Source: Pseudonocardia abyssalis (GTDB lineage: Bacteria; Actinomycetota; Actinomycetes; Mycobacteriales; Pseudonocardiaceae). Taken from it: a stretch of 64,000 bases of DNA. A program made the position numbers and the translations under genes. Positions within the stretch are counted from its first letter, which is position 1; the number at the start of each line of letters is the position of its first letter. The stretch spans positions 744,001 to 808,000 of the forward strand of contig NZ_JADQDK010000001.1 of assembly GCF_019263705.2 (NCBI RefSeq). The letters run 5' to 3'. Of this stretch, positions 19,474 to 26,996 are shown piece after piece. Below the pieces are notes generated by a model. It worked only from the letters and a program-made list of their open reading frames with translations, had not been told where the DNA came from and searched no databases.

Positions 19474-19500
19474 GGACTCGATAGGCTGAACTCCTAGCTT
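19467..19500 (+). promoter_or_regulatory. SARP-type promoter upstream of the Crp-family gene
   Basis: Direct heptamers CGGATAG (19467-19473) and TCGATAG (19478-19484) sit 11 bp apart start to start, with a 4-nt spacer. They are followed after exactly 10 nt by the -10-like hexamer TAGCTT (19495-19500). SARP regulators are known to bind heptamer direct repeats spaced by 11 bp close to the -10. The same layout recurs at 20463-20507. Confidence 0.6.
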
Positions 19501-19585
19501 TCTGGTCACGGACAGCGACCGGGCTCGCGCCCCCTCGCCGACCACCACCCGGAAGCGCTCGCCCACGAGCGCCCCCCTTCGCCAC

Positions 19586-20371
19586 ATGGAGGACGCGTTG
19601 AGCGAGCCGCTGTCGACCACGATGACGGTCCGGGGGATCCGGCCGGGACCGGCCCCGTCCCGGCCGGCCCCGGCCCCGAACGCGTCGGTGGTGAGCGGGT
19701 TCGGCGGGCAGCTGGCCGGGCTCATCGCCGACCGGACGGTGCCCTCGACCCAGGTCCGCTTCGACGCCGGGACGTCGATCTACGGCGGCGGCCCGCACCC
19801 CGACGAGTCGGTCTACCTGCTCACGGCCGGCCGGGCCAAGACGGTGATGTACTCCCGGTCCGGGCGCCGGTGCCTGCTGCGGATCCACAGCCCCGGTGAG
19901 GTGCTCGGCGAGCTCGCGATCCTGGGCGGGGAGCGCACCGAGACGGCGATCGCGATGTCCCCGAGCGTGGTCCAGCGGGTCGCGGTCAGCCACCTGCTGC
20001 GGCTCATGGGCTCGCCCGCCGTGCACCGGCACCTGATCCGGCACCTGGGGGAGCGGCTCGCCGAGCAACAGCGGGCGATCAGCCACCTGGTGGGTGACGA
20101 CAGCGAGCACCGCCTCGGCGTCACCCTTCTCGACCTGGCCGAACGCCTCGGGAAGCCCGAGCGCGACGCCGAGCACGACGCGGTGCGCATCGCCCAGCGG
20201 ATCACGCAGGAGGAGCTCGCCGGCATGGTCGGCACGACCCGTTCGCGGATCGGCTTCTTCCTGCGCCGCTTCCAGGAGTGCGGGGCCGTGGAGTTCAGCC
20301 GCGGTCACGTGATCCGGGTGCGCTCCCAGCGCCTCGGCGACTACCTGGAGTCCCGCCTCGACGCCTGCTGA
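19586..20371 (+). CDS. Crp/Fnr-family transcriptional regulator
   Basis: 261 residues from ATG 19586. An in-frame TTG at 19598 follows a GGAGGA stretch at 19588-19593 with a short 4-nt gap, so the real start may be the TTG. A cyclic-nucleotide-binding-like barrel occupies about 45-155 (GEVLGELAILGG), and a Crp-type winged helix lies near 205-250 (TQEELAGMVGTTRSRIG). The sensed signal is unknown. The promoter carries SARP-type boxes, placing it under the neighbouring SARP by inference, and a strong terminator follows the gene. The N-terminal 35 residues are low-complexity Pro/Ala-rich. Confidence 0.92.
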   Translation: MEDALSEPLSTTMTVRGIRPGPAPSRPAPAPNASVVSGFGGQLAGLIADRTVPSTQVRFDAGTSIYGGGPHPDESVYLLTAGRAKTVMYSRSGRRCLLRIHSPGEVLGELAILGGERTETAIAMSPSVVQRVAVSHLLRLMGSPAVHRHLIRHLGERLAEQQRAISHLVGDDSEHRLGVTLLDLAERLGKPERDAEHDAVRIAQRITQEELAGMVGTTRSRIGFFLRRFQECGAVEFSRGHVIRVRSQRLGDYLESRLDAC

Positions 20372-20396
20372 CCCCTTCCCTCGTCCCCCGATCCCG

Positions 20397-20425
20397 CAGC
20401 CCGACCGGTCCTCCCGGTCGGGCTG
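20397..20425 (+). terminator. Rho-independent-like terminator after the Crp gene
   Basis: A perfect 12-bp stem (CAGCCCGACCGG at 20397-20408 with its complement at 20414-20425) encloses the 5-nt loop TCCTC. It begins 25 nt after the stop of the Crp gene. There is no U-tract, as is usual in high-GC actinobacteria. Confidence 0.75.
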
Positions 20426-20462
20426 TCGGCGTCTGTGGGCCGCCGGGAACCCGGCTCGAGGA

Positions 20463-20507
20463 TCGATAGAGAAGCGATAGAGGACCGATGTGACTTGGTC
20501 ATAGCTT
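20463..20507 (+). promoter_or_regulatory. SARP-type promoter upstream of the secreted small peptide gene
   Basis: Three direct heptamers TCGATAG (20463-20469), GCGATAG (20474-20480) and CCGATGT (20485-20491) lie at exact 11-bp periodicity. They are followed 10 nt later by TAGCTT (20502-20507), the same hexamer at the same distance as upstream of crp. Transcription would start near 20514, leaving a 5' UTR of about 60 nt before the ATG at 20572. Confidence 0.7.
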
Positions 20508-20571
20508 TACCAACGTCAGGGAGAGAGATGAGAAAGCCGACACCCACCGCAGTACTCCGAAGGGACACGTC

Positions 20572-20709
20572 ATGCGACGGATCGCCCGCTCCATCGTCCT
20601 GCTCGCCGCTGCCGCCGGCCTCGTGCTCGGCGGGCTGGGGGAGCCGCTCAAGCCCCGCGGCCCCCTGGACGGCGGTTCCACCACCAACGGCAACACCGCC
20701 TGGGGCTGA
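20572..20709 (+). CDS. Small secreted peptide (45 aa) beside the SARP gene
   Basis: The product is 45 residues: MRR, a hydrophobic stretch rich in Leu/Ala/Gly (residues 4-21), then a polar tail EPLKPRGPLDGG followed by STTNGNTAWG. This looks like a signal peptide or single membrane anchor plus a short exported tail with no Cys. An AGGGA ribosome site sits 7 nt before the ATG. The gene converges on the SARP gene and is preceded by three SARP-type heptamers. By position it recalls afsS, the small target gene of AfsR, but there is no visible sequence similarity. It could be a signal or export peptide; the function is unknown. Confidence 0.65.
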   Translation: MRRIARSIVLLAAAAGLVLGGLGEPLKPRGPLDGGSTTNGNTAWG

Positions 20710-20740
20710 GCCGCCGTGACGTGACGCAGCGTGACCGATC

Positions 20741-23700
20741 TCAGGTCGCTGCGGGACCCGCGAGCCGCTGCTCGAGGTCCAGCGTCAACCGGCCGGTGAA
20801 GGCCGGAGCGGTGCTCCTCAGGTGCTCCAGAGCCGCGGTCCACTGCTGCACCGCGCTCTCGTGCCGGCCCTCCGCGGCGTCGGCGTCACCGAGGGCCGTC
20901 AGGCAGCCCGCCGTCAGCACCGGGAGATCGATCTCCCCGGAGGCGTCGAGCGCCTCCTCGGCCCGTTCCCGGGCCGCCGGCACGTCCCCGCCGGCCAGCG
21001 CGACGGCGCTGAGCGACAGCAGTGCCCGCACGCGGATGCGCAGCTCGGCCAGCTCGCGCGCCATGCGCTCGGCCGCGACCAGTGCGGTGCGCGCCGCACC
21101 GATCTCCGCACGGGCGATGTGCGCCTGACCCAGACCCAGCAGGCCGTACGCCTCGGCGGTGCGGTCGCCGACGTCGCCCGCGAACTCCAGCACCGCCGAG
21201 AACGACTCCAGGGCGAGGTCGCCCGCCCCCTGCTGCAGCTGGATCTCCCCGAGCCGGTGCATCACCTGCGCCCCGACCCGGCGGTTCGGGATCGTCCGGC
21301 AGATCTCCGCCGCCGCCTGCAGGCGGGTCTGGGCGTCGTCCTCGTGCCCGATGTCCAGGTCGACCTGGGCGAGGTTGCTCAGCACGTAGGCCTCGCCCGC
21401 GCGGTCACCGGTCGTCCGGAAGATCTCCAGCGCCTGCTCGTTGCGGGTGCGGGCCCGGGAGTAGTGCGCCGTGACCCGGTCGACGAAGGCCTGGTTGCGG
21501 ATGACCATCGCCATCCCCTCGTCGTTGCCGAGCTCGGTGAACGTGGCGAGCGCGGCGTCGAGGCACTCCTCGGCCTCGGCGAAGCGCTGCTCGAACATGT
21601 GCAGCGACCCCAGCGAGTAGGTCATCACGGCCTCGCCGAGGCGGTCGCGGTCGCGGCGGGCGGCGGCCAGCCCGAGGTCGTGGGTGGCCCGCCAGTCGTC
21701 GAACAGGGCGTGGGCCTCGAACAGCACGACGGAGCTGATCGCCAGGTCCCAGCACAGCGACCCGAGACCGGCCGCCGAGGCCTGGGCCACCGCGGCCACC
21801 AGCGCCTGGCGCTCACGGGCGAGCCACAGCAGGGGCTGGGCCATGAGCGAGGTGCGGAGCCGTTCGCCCAGCGGGTGGCGGTGCGCGTCGCCGTGGACGA
21901 TGAGGAAGTCGCCGCCGTACTCCCGGCGGTGGGCCTCCTCGGCGAGGCCGAGCATCGCCCCGAGGTACCGGGCGACGGCCGCGGCGCGGTCCGTCGCGGG
22001 GTCCTCGGCGACGGCGCGCTCCCGCGCGAAGAGCCGGACCAGGTCGTGCAGGTGGTAACGGGTGCCGCCGACGTCGCCGTCCGGGTCGATCTCGATGTCG
22101 ACGAGGTGCAGCTCGACGAGCTCGTCGAGCTGGTCCTCCGCGGTGCGGTGGTCGACGTCGAGCAGGGCCGCACAGGCCCACGCCCCGACGTGCGGGGTGT
22201 CGATCATCGCGAGCAGCCGCAGCAGGCGGCAGGCCTCCGGTTCGAGGGCCTCATAGGTGAGCAGCAGGCTCGCGCGCACCGCCATGTCGCCGTGTCGCAG
22301 CTCGTCGAGCTGGATCGTCTCGTCGGACAGGCGGTCGACCATCGTGCGCAGCGACCAGTGCGGGCGGGCGGCCAGGCGCGCCGCGGCGATCCGGACGGCG
22401 AGCGGCAGGTGCCCGCACAGCCGTACCAGCTCGACGGCCGCCTCGCGGTCGTCGGAGATGCGCGTCCCGCCGATCACCCGGTCCAGCAGGGCGACCGCGC
22501 TCTCGGTGGTGAACGACTCCAGCTGGACCCGCTCGGCGCCGGGGAGCGCGGTGAGCCGCCTGCGGCTGGTGAGCAGGACGGCACTGCCCCGGTCGGGCGG
22601 CAGCAGCGGGACGACCTGCGCCTCCTGGCCGACGTCGTCGAGCACGATCACGACGGAGCGGCCCGACAGGCGGCTGCGGTACAGCTCCGCGCGCTCGTCG
22701 AGGTCGTCGGGGATGGTGCTGCCGGGCACCCCCAGCGCGCGCAGGAACCGGGCGATCACCTCCGCGGGGGCCACCGGCCGGGAGGCGCCGTGCAGGCTCG
22801 CGTAGAGCTGGCCGTCGGGGAAGCGGTCGGCGAGGCGGTGCGCGAGGTGCAGCGCGAGGGCGGACTTGCCGATCCCGCCCTGCCCGGTGAGGACCACGAC
22901 CGCGGGCGCGGCGGGCGTGTCGCGCTCCGCGGAGATCTTCCCCAGCACCTCGGCGATGGCCCGGGTGCGGCCGGTGAAGTCGGCGACCTCCGCCGGCAGC
23001 ATCCGCGGGGCCGAGCTCGCCGGCGGCGGCGGGGCCTCGGCGCGGCGCCCGTTGCGCGCGACGACGATCGAGTCGTCCTCGCGCAGGATCGCCTGCTCGA
23101 GGCGCCGCAGCGGCTCGGCGGGCTCGATGCCCAGCTCGTCGATCGACAGCTGCCGCGCGCGGCGGAACTCGCGCAGCGCGTCGGCCTGGCGCCCGGCCCC
23201 GTAGAGGGCGAGCATCAGCTGCCCGCGCAGCTCCTCACGCAGCGGATAGCGGTCGATCTCCTTCGTGAGGACGGCGACGAGGTCGCGGTGGTTGCCCATC
23301 CGCAGCTGGGCGTCGGCGAACTCCTCGACGACCCGGGCCCGCTCCTCCTCCAGGTGCGTGGCGGCGTCGCGGACGGCGAGGCTCTCGATCCCCGGGAGCG
23401 CGGACCCCCGCCAGCGGGCCAGCGCCGTGCGGAACAGGTCCGCAGCGTCGCCCAGCCGGTCGTGCTGGACGTGGTCCCTGGCCAACGCCACCTCGGTGGC
23501 GAAGAGCTGCCGGTCGAACTCGGCGGACCCGGCGTCGAGCAGGTACCCGGGGCGCCGGGTGGTGATCACCTCGGTCCGGGCGTCGGACCCCAGGCGCTGC
23601 CGCAGGCTCGACACGCAGATCTGGATCTGGCTGCGCGCCGTGGCGGGCGGGGAGTCCGGCCACACGGCGTCGACCAGGCGGTCGACGGACACCACGTGCG

Positions 23701-23809
23701 GCGACTCGAGCAGCAGCATCGCCAGGACGATCTGCTGCCGCGGACCTCCGAGATCGACCGTGCCGCCGCCGCGCAAGACTTCGAGCGGCCCGAGGACTCG
23801 AAACTCCAC
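20741..23809 (-). CDS. AfsR-like SARP regulator with BTAD, NB-ARC and TPR domains
   Basis: 1022 residues. An OmpR-like winged helix and bacterial transcriptional activation domain cover about 1-245 (start EFRVLGPLEVLRGGG). An NB-ARC ATPase follows (about 285-560, P-loop GQGGIGKSALALHLAH, VVIVLDDVG), then a long C-terminal TPR array (about 690-1000, repeated MHRLGEIQLQQG-type helices). This is the full architecture of AfsR-type pleiotropic activators of secondary metabolism. The GTG start is chosen because GGGAGG precedes it by 7 nt. Three promoters carrying SARP-like heptamers surround the gene (19467, 20463, 23976), which suggests it controls its neighbours. No such box is seen in front of the PKS operon. 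Confidence 0.95.
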   Translation of the reverse strand: MEFRVLGPLEVLRGGGTVDLGGPRQQIVLAMLLLESPHVVSVDRLVDAVWPDSPPATARSQIQICVSSLRQRLGSDARTEVITTRRPGYLLDAGSAEFDRQLFATEVALARDHVQHDRLGDAADLFRTALARWRGSALPGIESLAVRDAATHLEEERARVVEEFADAQLRMGNHRDLVAVLTKEIDRYPLREELRGQLMLALYGAGRQADALREFRRARQLSIDELGIEPAEPLRRLEQAILREDDSIVVARNGRRAEAPPPPASSAPRMLPAEVADFTGRTRAIAEVLGKISAERDTPAAPAVVVLTGQGGIGKSALALHLAHRLADRFPDGQLYASLHGASRPVAPAEVIARFLRALGVPGSTIPDDLDERAELYRSRLSGRSVVIVLDDVGQEAQVVPLLPPDRGSAVLLTSRRRLTALPGAERVQLESFTTESAVALLDRVIGGTRISDDREAAVELVRLCGHLPLAVRIAAARLAARPHWSLRTMVDRLSDETIQLDELRHGDMAVRASLLLTYEALEPEACRLLRLLAMIDTPHVGAWACAALLDVDHRTAEDQLDELVELHLVDIEIDPDGDVGGTRYHLHDLVRLFARERAVAEDPATDRAAAVARYLGAMLGLAEEAHRREYGGDFLIVHGDAHRHPLGERLRTSLMAQPLLWLARERQALVAAVAQASAAGLGSLCWDLAISSVVLFEAHALFDDWRATHDLGLAAARRDRDRLGEAVMTYSLGSLHMFEQRFAEAEECLDAALATFTELGNDEGMAMVIRNQAFVDRVTAHYSRARTRNEQALEIFRTTGDRAGEAYVLSNLAQVDLDIGHEDDAQTRLQAAAEICRTIPNRRVGAQVMHRLGEIQLQQGAGDLALESFSAVLEFAGDVGDRTAEAYGLLGLGQAHIARAEIGAARTALVAAERMARELAELRIRVRALLSLSAVALAGGDVPAARERAEEALDASGEIDLPVLTAGCLTALGDADAAEGRHESAVQQWTAALEHLRSTAPAFTGRLTLDLEQRLAGPAAT

Positions 23810-23975
23810 GCGACTGCCTCCCGAGGACCGGATCCCGATTCAACCATCGGGTGCCCGCCATCACCTCATCGAGAGGGCAAGTTCATCTGATCTTGGCCTG
23901 TGGTGGACCGAGCGCGATGCACCGGCGCGTCGGTTACCTCGAACGGCCCAGCCGGGAGTCGGCGTCGCGCTGGTC

Positions 23976-24020
23976 CGGATAGCCGATGGATAGCCGATGG
24001 ATCGCCCCCGGCGCCACCCT
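23976..24020 (+). promoter_or_regulatory. SARP-type boxes upstream of the HIUase-like gene
   Basis: Heptamers CGGATAG (23976-23982), TGGATAG (23987-23993) and TGGATCG (23998-24004) repeat at exactly 11 bp. After 10 nt comes CACCCT (24015-24020), a weak -10-like hexamer at the same distance as in the other two boxes of this locus. The site lies in the 252-nt divergent region between the SARP gene and the HIUase-like gene. Confidence 0.55.
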
Positions 24021-24061
24021 CCGGGTCCGGGACGAGCCCGGCGCACGGGAAAGGAGGACGG

Positions 24062-24400
24062 GTGCCACTGACAGTGGAGGTCGTGGACCTCACCCACGGT
24101 CGACCCGCCAGCGACGTCCGGGTCGGGCTGGAGTGCTCCGACGGCTCCGTCTGGACGGCCGTGGCCTCCGCGTCGACCGACGAGTCGGGCCGGATCGACG
24201 ACTGGGGCGGGGCGGACGGGCACGACCGCGACCTGCGCCTGGTCATCGACGCCCGGCGGTACTTCGCCGCCCAGGGGCTGCTGTCGTCGCAGGCCGACAT
24301 CACGATCGCCGTCGGCCCGACGTCACCGTGGACCGTCCGCCACGTGCCGGTCCTGCTCGCCCCGTTCGGCTACAGCACCTACACGGGCCTGTCGTCCTGA
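24062..24400 (+). CDS. Transthyretin/5-hydroxyisourate hydrolase-like protein with altered active site
   Basis: 112 residues, the normal HIUase length. The family fold is visible: PLTVEVVDLTHGRPASDVRV at the start, TDESGR in the middle and HVPVLLAPFGYSTYTG at the end. However, the N-terminal catalytic His of the HVLD strand is replaced (VEVVD), and the C-terminal YRGS signature reads YTGL. The Arg of the DGR-type motif and the late His are kept. Classical HIUase chemistry (ureide pathway) is therefore doubtful. The GTG start is preceded by an AAGGAGG site. It forms a probable operon with purU and is preceded by SARP-type repeats. Confidence 0.8.
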   Translation: MPLTVEVVDLTHGRPASDVRVGLECSDGSVWTAVASASTDESGRIDDWGGADGHDRDLRLVIDARRYFAAQGLLSSQADITIAVGPTSPWTVRHVPVLLAPFGYSTYTGLSS

Positions 24401-24444
24401 CCGGCCCTCCTGACCTGCCCGCACCTGCCAGGAGAGGCGTCGAG

Positions 24445-25437
24445 ATGCACGAGGAACACGCGTTGGACGGGTCGCAGCCGCGCCCGGTCCCGGTCCGCCA
24501 CCGCGCGGCACTGCGGGTGGCGGGGCCGGGGGACTCGCCGGGCGGCCGCGGCGCCCCCGTCGACGAGCGGCGGCTCGTACTGACGCTGGGCTGCCGCGAC
24601 GAGGTCGGCGTCGTCGCGCGGATCGCGGGCGCGATCGGTGAGATGGGCGGCTGGATCGCCGAGGCGGCCTACCACTCCGACCCGGAGACGGGCTGGTTCT
24701 TCACCCGTCAGGTCGTGCGCGCGTCGTCGCTGCCGTTCGGGGCCGCGGAGCTGCGCAGACGGTTCGCCCCGGTCGCGCAGCGGATCGGCGCCGACGCGGG
24801 CTGGACCGTCACCGACTCCACCGACCGCAAGAGCGTGGTCCTGCTGGTCAGCCGCGAGACGCACTGCCTGCACGACCTGCTGGGCCGCTTCTCCAGCGGC
24901 GAGCTGCCGGTGCGGCTCGCCGCCGTCATCGGCAACCACGCCTCGCTCGGGCCGGTCGCGCGGGCGCACGGCGCGGAGTTCCACCACGTCGTGTTCCCGA
25001 AGGCGGGTGGGCCGCAGGAGGAGAAGGACCGCGCGTTCGCGCAGCTGCGCGGCCTCGTCGCCGACCACGATCCGGACGCGATCGTGCTGGCCCGGTTCAT
25101 GCAGATCATCCCCGCCGACCTGTGCGCGGAGTGGGAGGGCCGGGCGATCAACATCCACCACAGCTTCCTGCCGTCGTTCATCGGCGCGATGCCCTACCAC
25201 CAGGCGCACGCGCGGGGCGTCAAGCTCATCGGGGCGACGTGCCACTACGTCACCGAGCACCTCGACGCCGGACCGATCATCGAGCAGGACGTGATCCGCG
25301 TCGACCACTCCGACACCGCACCGGAGATGGTCCGTCGCGGCCGCGACATAGAGCGGCTCGTGCTCGCCCGCGGGCTGCGTTGGCACCTGGAGGACCGGGT
25401 GCTGGTGCACGGCAACCGGACGGTCGTCTTCCGGTGA
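24445..25437 (+). CDS. purU: Formyltetrahydrofolate deformylase
   Basis: 330 residues. An N-terminal ACT domain (about 45-120, LTLGCRDEVGVVARIAGAIG) is followed by a formyltransferase-fold catalytic domain with HHSFLPSFIGAMPYHQAH and the late motif TEHLDAGPIIEQDV, which carries the catalytic Asp. It hydrolyses 10-formyl-THF to THF plus formate. The ATG at 24445 is preceded by GGAGAGG; the first 40 residues are a disordered, non-conserved extension. It lies 44 nt after the HIUase-like gene. The enzyme consumes the same cofactor that the NRPS formyltransferase domain would need, so it could affect starter supply (inference). Confidence 0.95.
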   Translation: MHEEHALDGSQPRPVPVRHRAALRVAGPGDSPGGRGAPVDERRLVLTLGCRDEVGVVARIAGAIGEMGGWIAEAAYHSDPETGWFFTRQVVRASSLPFGAAELRRRFAPVAQRIGADAGWTVTDSTDRKSVVLLVSRETHCLHDLLGRFSSGELPVRLAAVIGNHASLGPVARAHGAEFHHVVFPKAGGPQEEKDRAFAQLRGLVADHDPDAIVLARFMQIIPADLCAEWEGRAINIHHSFLPSFIGAMPYHQAHARGVKLIGATCHYVTEHLDAGPIIEQDVIRVDHSDTAPEMVRRGRDIERLVLARGLRWHLEDRVLVHGNRTVVFR

Positions 25438-25484
25438 TCCCCGTACTTGACCCTCCCCGTGCGGGAGATACCACGCTCCTCCTC

Positions 25485-26024
25485 ATGGACACGACCCCGA
25501 CGCTCCCCACCGTCTCGGCGAGCGACCTCACCCTGACCACCGTCCCCGCCCGCACGCTGCTCGTCGTCGACGGCCGCGGGGGCGCCGAGGGGCTCCCGTT
25601 CGCCGCGGCCGTGCGGGCCCTGTTCCGCGCCCGGGCCGCCCTCGGAGCGCCGATGGGGGTGCCGCTGGAGGGCACCTACGCGCAGGACGGCGACCCGCTG
25701 CGCTTCCACCTCGACGAGCCCGCCGGCTGGCACTGGACCCTCGCCGTCCCGGCGCCGGAGGGCTGCACGGCCCGGACGGTGGCGGCCCTGGACCACGTGG
25801 CGCCGGTCGCGCTGCGGGTCCAGGGTGGGCACCGGGCGGCGCAGCTCGTGCACGCCGGCCGGTACGAGGACGAGGCGCCCTCGCTCGCCGCGCTCTACGG
25901 CTTCGTCGCCGGGCGCGGGCTGCGCCCGGCGGGGGCGCACACCGAGGTGTACCTGACCGACCCGACGGTGACCGAGCCGTCGCGCAACCGCACGATCCTC
26001 CGGGTGCCGGTGTGGACGGCCTGA
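25485..26024 (+). CDS. GyrI-like small-molecule-binding domain protein
   Basis: 179 residues with a single GyrI/SOUL-like ligand-binding fold: VPARTLLVVDGRGG near the N-terminus, the GGHRAAQLVHAGRYED strand-turn near 115, and the late TEVYLTDP motif. Such proteins bind hydrophobic ligands or act as effector domains without DNA-binding parts. The next gene, a MerR regulator with its own GyrI-type C-terminus, overlaps its stop codon (TGATG), so the two are co-translated. They may sense the same class of compound. Function is inferred from the fold pattern only. Confidence 0.8.
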   Translation: MDTTPTLPTVSASDLTLTTVPARTLLVVDGRGGAEGLPFAAAVRALFRARAALGAPMGVPLEGTYAQDGDPLRFHLDEPAGWHWTLAVPAPEGCTARTVAALDHVAPVALRVQGGHRAAQLVHAGRYEDEAPSLAALYGFVAGRGLRPAGAHTEVYLTDPTVTEPSRNRTILRVPVWTA

Positions 26025-26785
26025 TGCCGATCGGGGCGTTCGCGCGCCTGGCCCGGCTCACCGTCAAGGCCGTCCGGCACTACGACGCCGAGGGGCTGCT
26101 CGCCCCGGCGCACGTCGACCCGCACTCCGCCTACCGCTACTACCGCGCCGACCAGGTGCGCACGGCCACCACGATCGTGGTGCTGCGCGGCATGGACGTG
26201 CCGCTGCCCGTGGTCCGGGAGGTGCTCGCCGCCCCGGACACCGACGCGGTGAGCACCGTGCTGGGCCGGGAGCGGGAGAAGCTGCGCGAGGAGCTCGCCC
26301 GGCGCGAGGAGGTCCTGCGCAACCTCGACGGCCTGCTGCGCCGCCCCGAGCGCGTCCGGTACGACGTGGCGATCGGCGAGCGGGAGCGGCAGATCGTCTC
26401 GGGGGTCTCGGGGGTCGTCCGGGCCGCGTCGATCGACGACGACACCGGTGCGCTCTGGCGCGGGGCCTGCGCGCTGACGACCTCGCGTGCGCCGCTGGTG
26501 GCGGTGTTCCCGCTGGACCTGACCGACGAGTTCGAGACGCTGGTCGGTCTGCCCGGGCCCACCGCGGAGGGGGCGCACGTCGTGCTGCCGGCCGGGCCGT
26601 GGGCCACGACGCTGCACGTCGGGCCGTACCCGGAGCTGCCGATGGCCTACACGGCCCTGCTCGAGCACGTCCGGGAGCGCGGGCACGTGCCGCTCGGCCC
26701 GGTCACGGAGACCTACCTGGCGGGCCCGGACGCGGTGGGGACCGAGGACCTGGTGACCCGCCTAGGAGTAGCCCTCACCCCCTGA
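26024..26785 (+). CDS. MerR-family regulator with GyrI-like effector domain
   Basis: 253 residues from the ATG that overlaps the previous stop (TGATG); an upstream in-frame GTG at 26012 is less likely. The MerR winged helix is at 1-75 (MPIGAFARLARLTVKAVRHY, YRYYRADQV). A coiled-coil dimerisation helix covers about 78-115, and a GyrI-like ligand domain about 120-253 ends with TETYLAGPD. This is the BmrR/TipA-like layout of multidrug-responsive activators. Targets are unknown. No MerR-type 19-bp spacer promoter was recognised immediately upstream. Confidence 0.9.
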   Translation: MPIGAFARLARLTVKAVRHYDAEGLLAPAHVDPHSAYRYYRADQVRTATTIVVLRGMDVPLPVVREVLAAPDTDAVSTVLGREREKLREELARREEVLRNLDGLLRRPERVRYDVAIGERERQIVSGVSGVVRAASIDDDTGALWRGACALTTSRAPLVAVFPLDLTDEFETLVGLPGPTAEGAHVVLPAGPWATTLHVGPYPELPMAYTALLEHVRERGHVPLGPVTETYLAGPDAVGTEDLVTRLGVALTP

Positions 26786-26911
26786 CCCCGCGGGTCCCCC
26801 CTTCCCGCGCCCGCGAGTCGCTGTTCCCGCGCCCGCGGGTCCCCCTTCCCGCGCCCGCGAGTCGCTGTTCCCGCGCCCGCGAGTCGCTGTTCCCGCGCCC
26901 GCGAGTCGCTG
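26784..26911. repeat. 22-nt tandem repeat after the MerR gene
   Basis: Four nearly identical 22-nt units (TTCCCGCGCCCGCGAGTCGC plus TG) start at 26802, 26846, 26868 and 26890. One variant unit ending GGTCCCCC starts at 26824, and a partial variant precedes the array. There are no unique spacers, so it is not a CRISPR array. Each unit contains the GC-rich core CCCGCGCCCGCG. A diverged relative of the motif (GAGTTTGCCGTTCCCGCCCG) occurs at 37226. It lies between the MerR gene and the luciferase-like operon. Confidence 0.85.
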
Positions 26912-26996
26912 TTGCTCCGACCCCGAGTCGGGGGGAATGCGCCCTGGGCGGGCCCCGTTGCCCGGAGGGAGACCATTCGTCGACGAGGGAGAGCGC

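Noticed and set aside
26784..26911. CRISPR array
   Set aside because: Repeats are head to tail with no unique spacers, and no cas genes are present.
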